From Flavobacterium seoulense (lineage in GTDB: Bacteria; Bacteroidota; Bacteroidia; Flavobacteriales; Flavobacteriaceae), in assembly GCF_000695795.1 (NCBI RefSeq), contig NZ_JNCA01000013.1, positions 1 through 64,000 of the forward strand: a stretch of DNA of 64,000 bases, read 5' to 3'. The notes under the pieces are model-generated. The model made no database searches. It was given only the letters and a program-made list of their open reading frames with translations, and was not told the origin of the DNA. Both the position numbers and the translations under genes were made by a program. Shown piece by piece: positions 8,191 to 16,973 of the stretch (the first letter of the stretch is position 1; every line of letters begins with the position of its first letter).

Positions 8191-11070
8191 TTACCTAATT
8201 TTTTTAATTCTGGTTTCATCACCTAATGAATACGGCAGTTCTCCTTTAGAAGTTTTTACAACCATATAATCCAGCATTACGCCTGAATCCATCATAAAGA
8301 TTTTCAGTTTTTGTTTGCCCTGAGTTTTGATTGCAACGGGGATTTCTTTTATAGTTTTGTTGCTCAACACATTTTCTTTCCAGGTTTTGCTTCTTCCTTC
8401 GGTTTTAAAATTGATTACTTTAACTGGCTCGTCATTCCATTGCACTCCAATTCTAACTTCGCCATCTGTAGTTAACGGATGAGACGGAATGGCTGCAATA
8501 GCCAGTTTAGCTTTATCGGTAATCGTTTCTGTAAACAATTCATATTCTAAAACCGCCGATTTCTCATAATTACTAACCGACTCTTCTTGTAATGGCTGCG
8601 CCCGCATCACTTTTTTAGAATGTCCAAATCCATCTAAAAGTTGCCATTTTAAATTTCCTGATGGTTTATTATTACTATAACTGTCTGCATACAAAACTGC
8701 CGTTCCGTTTTTCTCTACAATAGCATTTTGAGGTGCATTTGCATAATTATCAGAAATTGTTAGCTGAATTTTTTTCTCAAAATTATCCCCTTGGATAATC
8801 ACATTTTCAGTTTTCGGTTTTCCAGATTTTTGCCAATTTTCCCAGTTGATTGAGAATTGAATTCTTTGTTCTAAATCTCCATTTGCATTCAAATTCCCTG
8901 ATAATTGACTCGCCTGAATCCAATTTGGTAATGACTTAAATTTCCATGAAGTAGCATTAGCCTCTGCCAAATAAACATCCACAAAATGCTTAGCTGGATC
9001 ATTTACATAAAATGTTGGTAATTTTTGAATTCCTTCTTTTGTAGTCAGCGTATCTTCAACTGAAATCCCAATAGGCTCTTTAGAAGGAACCACTATCAAA
9101 TTTATTTCAGGATTATCAAAAACAGGTAATTTTCGGGGCTTCATATCCATAAAACCCTGCCATTTACCATTGGATAAATCGTTATAATTTTGTGTCAACG
9201 CCACAATAGTATTATAAGAATCATTTGCCAATTCTTTATATTTTACGGCACTTTTACGTCCTTGTTGGACATAAATCAAAGCTTTGTCTCTAAACAAAAA
9301 CTTGTTATTCATAGCTGCCGATGCCTTAACCGGATAACCAACTAATTGTGTAAAAGCAGACTGTAAATTTTCAGGCAATTGTTTTTCGATAGTTCCAACT
9401 TCCTGAGTGATTTTTGCGTAAGCGTCAATACGTTTTTGAATTTCATCGCCATTAGTTAACGGATTATAAGCCGTATTGAAAATTTTAGTAGTTGGTTCGG
9501 TTTGGCTCCAAGCCATAAACTCCGGTCTGCGTTCAAAGGCTAATTGGTAATAATTCGATTGAATATCGGCAATTTGCTGACCGAATTTATCTCCGAAAAT
9601 CTCGCTGTAAAATTGTTTCTGATGCGCTTTGATAGCTTTGGTTTCCTGAAATTTTTCAGCATCATAAGCCATATCCATGAACAATTGTGTGTTGTACTCC
9701 CCTGGTTTGATATCACCCACATTTACAATCCAAATATTATTGTTTTTTAAATTGTAGGCTTTCATCATTTCTTCCTGTAACAAATACGGATTAGTGGTAT
9801 CTAACCATAAATAATCGTGAGGTCTTCCCCAATAGGAAATATGATAATATACTCCGGCACCACCGGCACGTTTTTGCTCTTGCGTATTGCTCAACGAACG
9901 GATATATCCATAATTATCATCGGTCCACACCAAAGTAATATCCTCGGGAACTTTCAAACCGCTTTTATACAAGTCTAAAACCTCTTTATAAACAGTAAAA
10001 ACCTGTGGGATTTCGGAAGCTGGTTTATTCAAATTAGCCTGTAACATATTTCGCTGATCTTTAATCACCTCGTTCAAAACTGCAACAGCTTCGTCATTAT
10101 TCTTCACGCCTTCCATGCCACTATCATGTACACCACGCATCCCAATGGTATAAAATCCATCAATGTTTTTGGCTTCTTTTACACGATCTTCCCAATATTT
10201 GAAAACATTGTCTTTATTTGTTTTATAATTAAAAGCCCCCATCGCTTTCTTATCCCATTCGTCAACATTATTGCGAAGCATAGGCTCAGCATGCGAAGTT
10301 CCTAATACAATATTATACAAGGCAGCTACTTTGGCATTTCCCGGATAATGGAAAAAAGCCTTTGTACTTTCGTGCATAGCCGGCCAAATAGTATTGGCTT
10401 TTAAACGTAATAACATTTCGAAAATCTTAGCATAGGTTTTCGGTCCGATGTCTTTTGTCTCAGGCTCAAAATTTTTAGCCGCCCAAGGTTGTAATCCCCA
10501 ATCTTCGTCATTTAAAAATATTCCTCTAAACTTTACCGAAGGTGCTTTAGACTGAAAATCTTCTTGAGAAAGCACTAATTCTTGTTGTGTAAGCACAGGT
10601 ACATCTGCCCACCAATACCAAGGAGAAACGCCTATTTTTTTAGACAAATCAAAAACACCATAAGCCGTCCCACGCGGATTGGTTCCCGCAATCACGAAAG
10701 CTTTTTTAATTTTTTTATTTGGATTGAGAACCGTTCTGTAAACATAGCTTTCCCATTGTTTCAGAAAATCAGCAGTGATTGATTTTTTATTGACAAATGG
10801 CTTTAGGAATTCAGAACTAATATTTCCAATAACAATTACATTTCCTTCGGCCTGTTTGATATTAGTAAGCACTTTTGGTTTGTATTGCGTTACTTTATAA
10901 ATATCCTCAGCCAAAAGATGTGCCGCAATAGAATCTAGTTTGGCAGCTTCTTTGTCATACAAAATGGTCGTCTGAATGTTATTATTAGTATAAATTTCAA
11001 ACTTAGAAGTTTGGGCCTGGATGGTTGAACCAAACAAAATCAAACCTAAAACTTTTACAAAATATTTCAT
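8191..11070 (-). CDS. Glycoside hydrolase family 115 (alpha-glucuronidase)
   Basis: A 959-residue secreted enzyme with a signal peptide (about 1-19). GH115 blocks include AYGVFDLSKKIGVSPWYWW, then VKFRGIFLNDEDWGLQPWA, LLRLKANTIWPAMHE, the ITLVWTDDNYGY segment and a beta-sandwich C-terminal part with PNWIQ and MDSGVMLDYMVV. Family members remove (4-O-methyl-)glucuronic acid from xylan, and some act on arabinogalactan side chains. The start ATG lies one base beyond the stop of the GH2 gene, so translation is probably coupled. Released glucuronate would feed the nearby SDR and UxuA enzymes. Confidence 0.93.
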   Translation of the reverse strand: MKYFVKVLGLILFGSTIQAQTSKFEIYTNNNIQTTILYDKEAAKLDSIAAHLLAEDIYKVTQYKPKVLTNIKQAEGNVIVIGNISSEFLKPFVNKKSITADFLKQWESYVYRTVLNPNKKIKKAFVIAGTNPRGTAYGVFDLSKKIGVSPWYWWADVPVLTQQELVLSQEDFQSKAPSVKFRGIFLNDEDWGLQPWAAKNFEPETKDIGPKTYAKIFEMLLRLKANTIWPAMHESTKAFFHYPGNAKVAALYNIVLGTSHAEPMLRNNVDEWDKKAMGAFNYKTNKDNVFKYWEDRVKEAKNIDGFYTIGMRGVHDSGMEGVKNNDEAVAVLNEVIKDQRNMLQANLNKPASEIPQVFTVYKEVLDLYKSGLKVPEDITLVWTDDNYGYIRSLSNTQEQKRAGGAGVYYHISYWGRPHDYLWLDTTNPYLLQEEMMKAYNLKNNNIWIVNVGDIKPGEYNTQLFMDMAYDAEKFQETKAIKAHQKQFYSEIFGDKFGQQIADIQSNYYQLAFERRPEFMAWSQTEPTTKIFNTAYNPLTNGDEIQKRIDAYAKITQEVGTIEKQLPENLQSAFTQLVGYPVKASAAMNNKFLFRDKALIYVQQGRKSAVKYKELANDSYNTIVALTQNYNDLSNGKWQGFMDMKPRKLPVFDNPEINLIVVPSKEPIGISVEDTLTTKEGIQKLPTFYVNDPAKHFVDVYLAEANATSWKFKSLPNWIQASQLSGNLNANGDLEQRIQFSINWENWQKSGKPKTENVIIQGDNFEKKIQLTISDNYANAPQNAIVEKNGTAVLYADSYSNNKPSGNLKWQLLDGFGHSKKVMRAQPLQEESVSNYEKSAVLEYELFTETITDKAKLAIAAIPSHPLTTDGEVRIGVQWNDEPVKVINFKTEGRSKTWKENVLSNKTIKEIPVAIKTQGKQKLKIFMMDSGVMLDYMVVKTSKGELPYSLGDETRIKKIR

Positions 11071-11071
11071 G

Positions 11072-13534
11072 TTATTTAATTGAATTTACTGTTATTGTAG
11101 CCGATTGCATTCCCTCTGAAGAAACAGTCAATTTGGTTTTACCTGACACTTTTCCAGCTCTGATAATTGCCATGGCACGTCCTTTAAACAATGACGGTGT
11201 TAGCGATCCAAAACTAGCCATATCTGTTGGCGCTCCATTTCCTGAAGCAATTATTTTGCCAATACCCTCACAACTTATTTTAATTTGCTGATTGGAATCA
11301 AGAACTACATTTCCATTTTGATCTAACAATTCTATTAAAACATAAGCCAAATCCTGACCATCAGCTTTTAAAGTGGTCGTATCGGAAGTTAATTTAATGG
11401 TAGTAGCTTTTCCAATAGTTTGTAATATTGTGCTCGCTCCCTCTTTACCATCCTTTACTTCAACAGCTTTCAAAGTTCCGGCCTGATAAGGTACTTTAAA
11501 ATTTGCTTTGTATTGAGTTGTTGTTTCTGCTTCAGCAATCAGCTTATCATTCAAATACAATCTCACTTTTGCAGCTCGGGAATACACATTTACTTTCAGT
11601 TCTTTGTTTTCGAAATTAGGAAAAGTCCACGACAAGGATTCTTCCGGCCAGCCCCAAAAACTTACTTTTTTAATTTTCCCTTCCGCTACCGGTAATTCTA
11701 CCGCCATACTAATCTTTTTCTCTCTCCAAAGAACATCTCTATAAAACGATTGTGGCTTTTTTACACCAATCAAATCAATATCACCACACCAGCCATTATA
11801 CCAAGGCCAGCCCATAAACTGATGTACGTTTTCCTGCGGATCTACTTCAAATGAATTTCCTAAACCGGATTCTCCTAAATAATCCATGGCTGTCCAGATA
11901 AAATCACCTATCACATAAGGTAATTCTTCTGCTTTGTCCCAGTTTTCAGAAGCTTCGGTGGCAACACTTTCACTACTGTACATCAATTTATTTGAATACT
12001 TTTTATGCTCTTCTTCATAAAAACGCCACATATAATTATACCCCAGAATATCTAAATTTTTCAAGGCATTATCTAATGGAAGCATGTTTTTATGCTCTTT
12101 ATCCCAATGCTTATTTACACCTGCTGTAATAAGTCGTGTTGTATCGTATTTAAGGATTTCATTCTTCAAATACAAAGCGGTTTCACTTCCTGCATCGGTG
12201 ATGCGTTCCGGAATTTCATTTCCTAAACTCCACATAATTACCGAAGGATGGTTTCGGTCACGCAATACTAACGAACGGATATCTTTGGCACTCCATTCGT
12301 CAAAATATTGATGATAATCGTTGGCATTTTTCTTCTTTCTCCATTGGTCAAATGCCTCATTAATCACCATCATTCCTAAACGGTCACAGGCATTCAAAAA
12401 ACTCTCTGACATTGGGTTATGCGAAGTTCTGATCGCATTAAAACCACTTTTCTTCAACAACATTATTTTACGTTCTTCGGCCTTATCAAAAGCTGCCGAG
12501 CCCAATAAACCGTTATCGTGGTGTACACAACCTCCTTTTAATAAGGTTTTAACCCCGTTTAATTTAAATCCTTCGGTTACCGAATAATCCAAAGTGCGGA
12601 TTCCAAACGGAATTGCTAATTCATCCGTTTTTACTTTGCCTTTCCAAAGACTGATTTTCACAGTATATAAATTAGGTTTATCAGTTGACCAAAGAGCCTG
12701 ATTTTTAATGGTAATTGTAAAAGGGATTTCTTTTTTTTCAGCAGCATTTAGCGTTCCTTTTTGTGAATTTTCGAATACTTTTTTTCCTTTCGGAGAAATC
12801 CATTCGGTTACTACAGTATAACTATCTTTATTGTCAGTTTTATTAGCCAAAGTAGTTGAAAGGACTATTTCTGCCTGCCCATTTTCAACTTTTTGAGTTG
12901 TAATAAAAGTGCCCCAATCTTCCAGATACGTTTTTGGCGTATGCAGTATCCATACGTGGCGGTAAATTCCCGAACCTGAGTACCAACGGGAGTTTTTACC
13001 TTCGTTCAGTACTTTTACAACAACCACATTTTTTTTGCCTAGAGTATTACAATATTTAGAAATATCAAATCTAAAGGTAGAATAACCATAGACATTATTT
13101 CCTACTTTTTTACCATTAACCCAAACCTCAGCCTGATTGTAAACGCCTTCAAAATACAATTCGTGACGCTTTCCTTGTTCTTCAGCCGAAAGCGTAAATT
13201 CTTTTCGATACCAGCCTTCACCTCCCACGGTTTGCCCGGTAGCAAATCCTCCAACACTGGCGCGGCTAAAAGGCCCTACAACCGAATCCTTCTTTTGATT
13301 AGGCAAATGCTCAATACTCCAATCGTGAGGTAAATCTAATTTTCGCCACGAACTGTCATCAAAATTTACTTGTTCTGCATTTACAGCTTTCCCTTTGTAA
13401 AAACGCCAATCGTTATTGAATAATACTTTTCTTGATATAACAGACCGCTGTTTTTTCTGGGAATAAGCCGGAAGTAATAATGCCATAAATAAAATGGCAA
13501 ACAGGATGTGCTTAGTTGTAATTGTTAATTTCAT
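11072..13534 (-). CDS. Glycoside hydrolase family 2 (beta-galactosidase-like)
   Basis: An 820-residue secreted GH2 enzyme with an N-terminal signal peptide ending near YSQ (about 25). The order is sugar-binding domain (DWRFYKG, LPHDWS), Ig-like domain, TIM barrel, and C-terminal Ig-like extensions of DUF4982 type. Barrel signs are IRTSHNPMSES (about 370), SLGNEIPER with the acid/base Glu (about 435) and MYSSESVATE with the likely nucleophile Glu (about 518). The family includes beta-galactosidases and beta-glucuronidases and the sequence alone does not separate them; the arrangement resembles Bacteroidota beta-galactosidases. It is first gene of the GH2-GH115 operon, whose promoter (13617-13671) holds the shared site. 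Confidence 0.88.
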   Translation of the reverse strand: MKLTITTKHILFAILFMALLLPAYSQKKQRSVISRKVLFNNDWRFYKGKAVNAEQVNFDDSSWRKLDLPHDWSIEHLPNQKKDSVVGPFSRASVGGFATGQTVGGEGWYRKEFTLSAEEQGKRHELYFEGVYNQAEVWVNGKKVGNNVYGYSTFRFDISKYCNTLGKKNVVVVKVLNEGKNSRWYSGSGIYRHVWILHTPKTYLEDWGTFITTQKVENGQAEIVLSTTLANKTDNKDSYTVVTEWISPKGKKVFENSQKGTLNAAEKKEIPFTITIKNQALWSTDKPNLYTVKISLWKGKVKTDELAIPFGIRTLDYSVTEGFKLNGVKTLLKGGCVHHDNGLLGSAAFDKAEERKIMLLKKSGFNAIRTSHNPMSESFLNACDRLGMMVINEAFDQWRKKKNANDYHQYFDEWSAKDIRSLVLRDRNHPSVIMWSLGNEIPERITDAGSETALYLKNEILKYDTTRLITAGVNKHWDKEHKNMLPLDNALKNLDILGYNYMWRFYEEEHKKYSNKLMYSSESVATEASENWDKAEELPYVIGDFIWTAMDYLGESGLGNSFEVDPQENVHQFMGWPWYNGWCGDIDLIGVKKPQSFYRDVLWREKKISMAVELPVAEGKIKKVSFWGWPEESLSWTFPNFENKELKVNVYSRAAKVRLYLNDKLIAEAETTTQYKANFKVPYQAGTLKAVEVKDGKEGASTILQTIGKATTIKLTSDTTTLKADGQDLAYVLIELLDQNGNVVLDSNQQIKISCEGIGKIIASGNGAPTDMASFGSLTPSLFKGRAMAIIRAGKVSGKTKLTVSSEGMQSATITVNSIK

Positions 13535-13842
13535 TTTGAATTAAAAAAGTTCAATAAATAAGTTTTTGATTAAAAAAAGACAAACTAAAAAAATAGTCTC
13601 AAGTCTATTATTTTTTCAAAAGTAACTTAAACCTTAATTTTGGAATTATCATATATTGCCAAAGCTTATCAAAACAAGACAGTGTAAAAAACATACTTAT
13701 AATCAATATTTTAGACCCTAAATTTTGATTCAAAATAGGATTATTTTTTATTTCTCTCCTATTTCAATAAAGAAGCCAAAGGCAATTTTTCAAAGATCCA
13801 TTAACAGCTATTAACTTCATCTTACACTATCCTGAAAATAAT
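13535..13842. other. Intergenic region between uxuA copy 2 and GH2
   Basis: The 308-bp gap holds the GH2 promoter (13617-13671). A weak hairpin, AAATAGGA at 13733-13740 with TCCTATTT at 13757-13764, may end the uxuA copy 2 transcript; it lacks a good U-run. Nothing else was recognised. Confidence 0.4.
13617..13671 (-). promoter_or_regulatory. Promoter with shared 25-bp site, copy 3 (GH2-GH115 operon)
   Basis: CAAAAGTA on the plus strand (13617-13624) is a minus-strand TAnnTTTG box. Exactly 22 bp further is TATCA-N4-TTGCCA-N4-TTATCA (13647-13671), the same register as copy 2. The predicted leader is about 75 nt. Confidence 0.7.
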
Positions 13843-15054
13843 TTAATTGTTTTGAATCATATACCTAATCCCCATTTCAAGACCAGCCAATTCAGCCAAC
13901 CCTTTTAATCTTCCAATCAATGGGTAACCCGGATTTCCTTCTCTGTTAAAATCGTCCAGCATTTTATGACCATGATCCGGTCGGATTGGGATATTATAAT
14001 CGGTTCTTCCTGAATTCTTTCTTCTAATTTGTTCTTCTACAATGGCTCTCATCACTCCGCTCAAATCAACAGTTGGATCCAAATGTTCGGTTTCGTAAAA
14101 ATCGCCGTTGTCTAAGATTTTTGTACTTCTTAGATGAAGGAAATGTACACGATCCGCATATTGTTTGAAAATTTCAGCCAGCTTATTGTCTTTTCTTGCT
14201 CCTAAAGATCCTGTACAAAAAGTGATTCCGTTATGCAATGACGGACAAGCCTGAGTCAGCCATTCAAAATCTTCACTACTACTTACAATTCGAGGCAAAC
14301 CTAATAATGGAAATGGCGGATCATCAGGATGTACTGCTAATTTCACCCCAGATTCTTCTGCCACAGGAATGACTTCATTTAAGAAATAGGCAAAATTTTC
14401 TCTAAGTTTATTTTTGTCAATACCCTCATATTCTGCTAATAATTTCAGAAAAATAGCCACCGGTTCTTTTTCATCAGCTCCCACGGCACCGTCAATAAAG
14501 GACTGCGTTTTTACAATAATATTATATGCCAGCTTTCTGGTATCCTCCTGAGTTAGGGTTGCAAATAGATCCTCGGCTTTTTTTAGCTGTTCCTGAGTAT
14601 AATCATTCGAAGCGTTAGGACGTTTTAAAATAAACAAATCAAAGGCTGCAAATAAATCTGCTTCAAAATACATGGCTTCGGTTCCATTCTCTAGAGTATA
14701 ATGCAAATTAGTTCGTGCCCAGTCCAATACCGGCATGAAATTATAACAGATTGTGGTAACTCCGCATTTACCTAAATTCTTAACGCTTTCTTTATAGTTG
14801 GCAATTATTCGTTCACGGCTGAGTTTCCCTTTTTTAATATCTTCATGCACCGGCAAACTTTCAACTACATCCCAGGTCATTCTGTGGGCTTCTATGTTAT
14901 TTTTGGTTTTCATGATTTCCTCAACCGACCAGATTTCGCCGTTAGGAATATGATGCAGAGCAGTAACAATTCCAGTTGCTCCTGTTTGTCTGATTTGTTC
15001 CAGACTGATTGGATCTTTAGCACCAAACCATCTTAATGTTTTCTTTAATTCCAT
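13843..15054 (-). CDS. uxuA: Mannonate dehydratase (copy 2)
   Basis: A 403-residue UxuA paralogue of the gene at 5759-6934, collinear throughout: [75 protein letters not shown] and RPDHGHKMLDD. All family blocks are intact, so both copies look functional. It follows the second SDR gene by 13 bp in the same order as copy 1. This pair lacks the 25-bp shared site, so the two copies may be expressed under different conditions. Confidence 0.92.
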   Translation of the reverse strand: MELKKTLRWFGAKDPISLEQIRQTGATGIVTALHHIPNGEIWSVEEIMKTKNNIEAHRMTWDVVESLPVHEDIKKGKLSRERIIANYKESVKNLGKCGVTTICYNFMPVLDWARTNLHYTLENGTEAMYFEADLFAAFDLFILKRPNASNDYTQEQLKKAEDLFATLTQEDTRKLAYNIIVKTQSFIDGAVGADEKEPVAIFLKLLAEYEGIDKNKLRENFAYFLNEVIPVAEESGVKLAVHPDDPPFPLLGLPRIVSSSEDFEWLTQACPSLHNGITFCTGSLGARKDNKLAEIFKQYADRVHFLHLRSTKILDNGDFYETEHLDPTVDLSGVMRAIVEEQIRRKNSGRTDYNIPIRPDHGHKMLDDFNREGNPGYPLIGRLKGLAELAGLEMGIRYMIQNN

Positions 15055-15067
15055 TATCTTAAATTAT

Positions 15068-15883
15068 TTAAACCCCACTAAAAGAACTAAAACCTCCGTC
15101 AACCGGGATAATAGTTCCTGTAATAAAACTGGCTGCATCAGAACATAAAAACTGAACAATACCATTCAATTCATTAATATCGCCAAAACGTTTCATAGGC
15201 GTTCTTGCCAATACTTTTTTACTTCTTTCAGTATAAGAACCGTCTTCGTTTATAAGCACTTTTCTGTTTTGGTCACCAACAAAAAATCCCGGAGAAATGG
15301 CATTCACTCTTACTTTTTCGCCAAACTTAGTTCCTAATTCCATAGCCAGCCATTTTGTAAAGATATCAATTCCGCTCTTAGCTACCGAATAACCCGGAAC
15401 TCTTGTTATAGACGATAAGGTTGCCATTGAAGAAACGTTAATAATACTTCCCTCCCCCTGATTAGCCATCACCTCGCCAAAAACGATACAAGGATAAACA
15501 CTTCCGTTTAGATTTAAATCAGTTACTTTTTCAAAATCAGGAATTTTCATATCAAAGATAGTTTGTTCCTCGGTCAATGTTGCACCAGGCATATTTCCTC
15601 CTGCCGCATTAATCAAGATATCAATTGTTCCCCAGGCATCAACAATTTTTTTTCGTGTTTCTTTCATTTCTTCTACATCCAAAACATTAGAAACAAAACC
15701 TATCGCTTCACCTCCCATTTGTTTTAATTCTTCTACACGGTTGTTTACATTTTCCGCTCTGATATCCAGGACCACTACTTTACAACCTGCACTAATTAAA
15801 TGTTTTGCAATACTTCCACCCAATACTCCACCTCCTCCGGTCACAATGGCTACTTTTCCCTCAATACTAAACACTTCGTTCAT
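15068..15883 (-). CDS. SDR-family oxidoreductase, probable D-mannonate oxidoreductase, copy 2
   Basis: A 271-residue short-chain dehydrogenase with VTGGGGVLGGSIAKHL (nucleotide binding), NAAGGN, INVSSMATLSS and YSVAK (catalytic Tyr/Lys), ending PVDGGFSSFSGV, nearly the same tail as copy 1. It starts the second SDR-uxuA operon and is transcribed away from the AraC-type gene, 113 bp from that gene's chosen start. The role in the fructuronate/mannonate step is inferred from its uxuA neighbour. Confidence 0.85.
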   Translation of the reverse strand: MNEVFSIEGKVAIVTGGGGVLGGSIAKHLISAGCKVVVLDIRAENVNNRVEELKQMGGEAIGFVSNVLDVEEMKETRKKIVDAWGTIDILINAAGGNMPGATLTEEQTIFDMKIPDFEKVTDLNLNGSVYPCIVFGEVMANQGEGSIINVSSMATLSSITRVPGYSVAKSGIDIFTKWLAMELGTKFGEKVRVNAISPGFFVGDQNRKVLINEDGSYTERSKKVLARTPMKRFGDINELNGIVQFLCSDAASFITGTIIPVDGGFSSFSGV

Positions 15884-15914
15884 TTTTTATTTACTTTTTT
15901 AAAATTAGCAAATC

Positions 15915-15922
15915 CAAATTTA
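15915..15922 (-). promoter_or_regulatory. -7 box of SDR-uxuA copy 2
   Basis: CAAATTTA on the plus strand is a minus-strand TAAATTTG box. It would start transcription near 15908, about 25 nt before the ATG at 15883. No copy of the 25-bp shared site is present upstream. Confidence 0.5.
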
Positions 15923-15949
15923 AGAAGTAAAAGAGCTAATTATATTTCC

Positions 15950-15957
15950 TAAATTTG
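15950..15957 (+). promoter_or_regulatory. -7 box of the AraC-type regulator
   Basis: TAAATTTG matches TAnnTTTG and would give a start near 15963. It lies 28 bp from the oppositely oriented box of the SDR gene, so the two promoters are back to back. Its position excludes a TTG start for the regulator at 15955 and favours the ATG at 15997. Confidence 0.5.
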
Positions 15958-15996
15958 CATACAATAAGTCTATTTTTGCAAATTAAAAATTGGTAT

Positions 15997-16869
15997 ATGA
16001 AAACCATTATGAACGAACGACTTCCTATTTCGAAGTCTTCTCCTCTGAAAGCACGATTTTTCGACTATGACCATTTTAGCTATCCTTTGCATTTTCATTC
16101 GGAATATGAGATTATTTACATTAAGGAAGGAACAGGCACAAGATTCATTGGGAACAATGTTGCCAAATACAAGGCAGGAGACATCCTGCTCATTGGTTCT
16201 AATTTACCTCATTTTCTGAAAAGTGATGACGCTTATCATTTAGGAAATCCCGAATTAAGAGTAAAAGGAACCATCATTCAGTTTGAAAATGAATTCATGT
16301 ATTATGCTATTAATCATTATCCACATTTCATCAAAATTAAAAAATTACTGCATGATTCTTTAAGAGGAATTTATTTTAGTTCAGCCAGTTATCCCAATTT
16401 GGAAAAATTAATCACAAAACTACCTTTAGAAAACGGTTTGAACCAAATGATGCTTTTTTTGGAAATTCTCAAAGAAATGTCGGAAACTGAAAACAGACAG
16501 CTTATTTCCACAACAGACTATGTTGATGAAACTATGTACAATACAGCAAGGATAGACAAAATAATTTCCTTTTTAAATAAAAACTATACGCGTGCTGTCA
16601 GCCTTGAAGAAATTGCTTCTTTTGCTGCTATGAATACTGCTGCTTTTTGTCGTTATTTTAAAAGCAAAACAGGTAAGTCTTTTAAAAACTACATTCTGGA
16701 TATGCGAATTGGCTATGCCTGCAAATTATTACTGATGGAAGACATGAGCATATCCCAGATAAGCAGTCAATGTGGTTTTGATACCATGTCCCATTTTAAT
16801 AAGACTTTCAAAAAAAACATGAACTATGTTCCGTCTGAATACCGGAAAGTAATGATTAGTAATTCATAA
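15997..16869 (+). CDS. AraC-family regulator with N-terminal cupin domain
   Basis: A 290-residue cytoplasmic regulator. The N-terminal cupin (about 10-100) has FSYPLHFHSEYEIIYIKEG and AGDILLIGSNLPHFL, a fold that usually senses a sugar. The C-terminal AraC DNA-binding domain (about 185-290) carries two helix-turn-helix units, SLEEIASFAAMNTAAFCRYFK and SISQISSQCGFDTMSHFNKTFK. The frame is open upstream to a TTG at 15955, but that overlaps the -7 box, so the ATG at 15997 was chosen (16009 is possible). AraC proteins commonly bind tandem direct half-sites next to the -35 region. The shared site has TGATA direct repeats 20 bp apart in that position, making this protein the best local candidate binder (inference). 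Confidence 0.87.
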   Translation: MKTIMNERLPISKSSPLKARFFDYDHFSYPLHFHSEYEIIYIKEGTGTRFIGNNVAKYKAGDILLIGSNLPHFLKSDDAYHLGNPELRVKGTIIQFENEFMYYAINHYPHFIKIKKLLHDSLRGIYFSSASYPNLEKLITKLPLENGLNQMMLFLEILKEMSETENRQLISTTDYVDETMYNTARIDKIISFLNKNYTRAVSLEEIASFAAMNTAAFCRYFKSKTGKSFKNYILDMRIGYACKLLLMEDMSISQISSQCGFDTMSHFNKTFKKNMNYVPSEYRKVMISNS

Positions 16870-16903
16870 AAAAAGCCTGTCTATGTTTATCACATCGACA
16901 GGC
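16868..16903 (-). terminator. Terminator of the CE12 esterase transcript
   Basis: GCCTGTC (16875-16881) pairs with GACAGGC (16897-16903). On the minus strand the stem is followed by seven T residues (complement of 16868-16874). It lies 70 bp past the stop at 16974 and may also stop the convergent AraC transcript. Confidence 0.75.
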
Positions 16904-16973
16904 AAAATTTCGTTCACTAAAACCACTGTTTTAATTAGCTTAGCACTACAAAATACTTTTTTTTATCAAGATA

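Noticed and set aside
15955..15996. Upstream TTG start for the AraC-type regulator
   Set aside because: The codon overlaps a TAnnTTTG -7 box, so it would not be in the message; the ATG at 15997 fits the cupin start.
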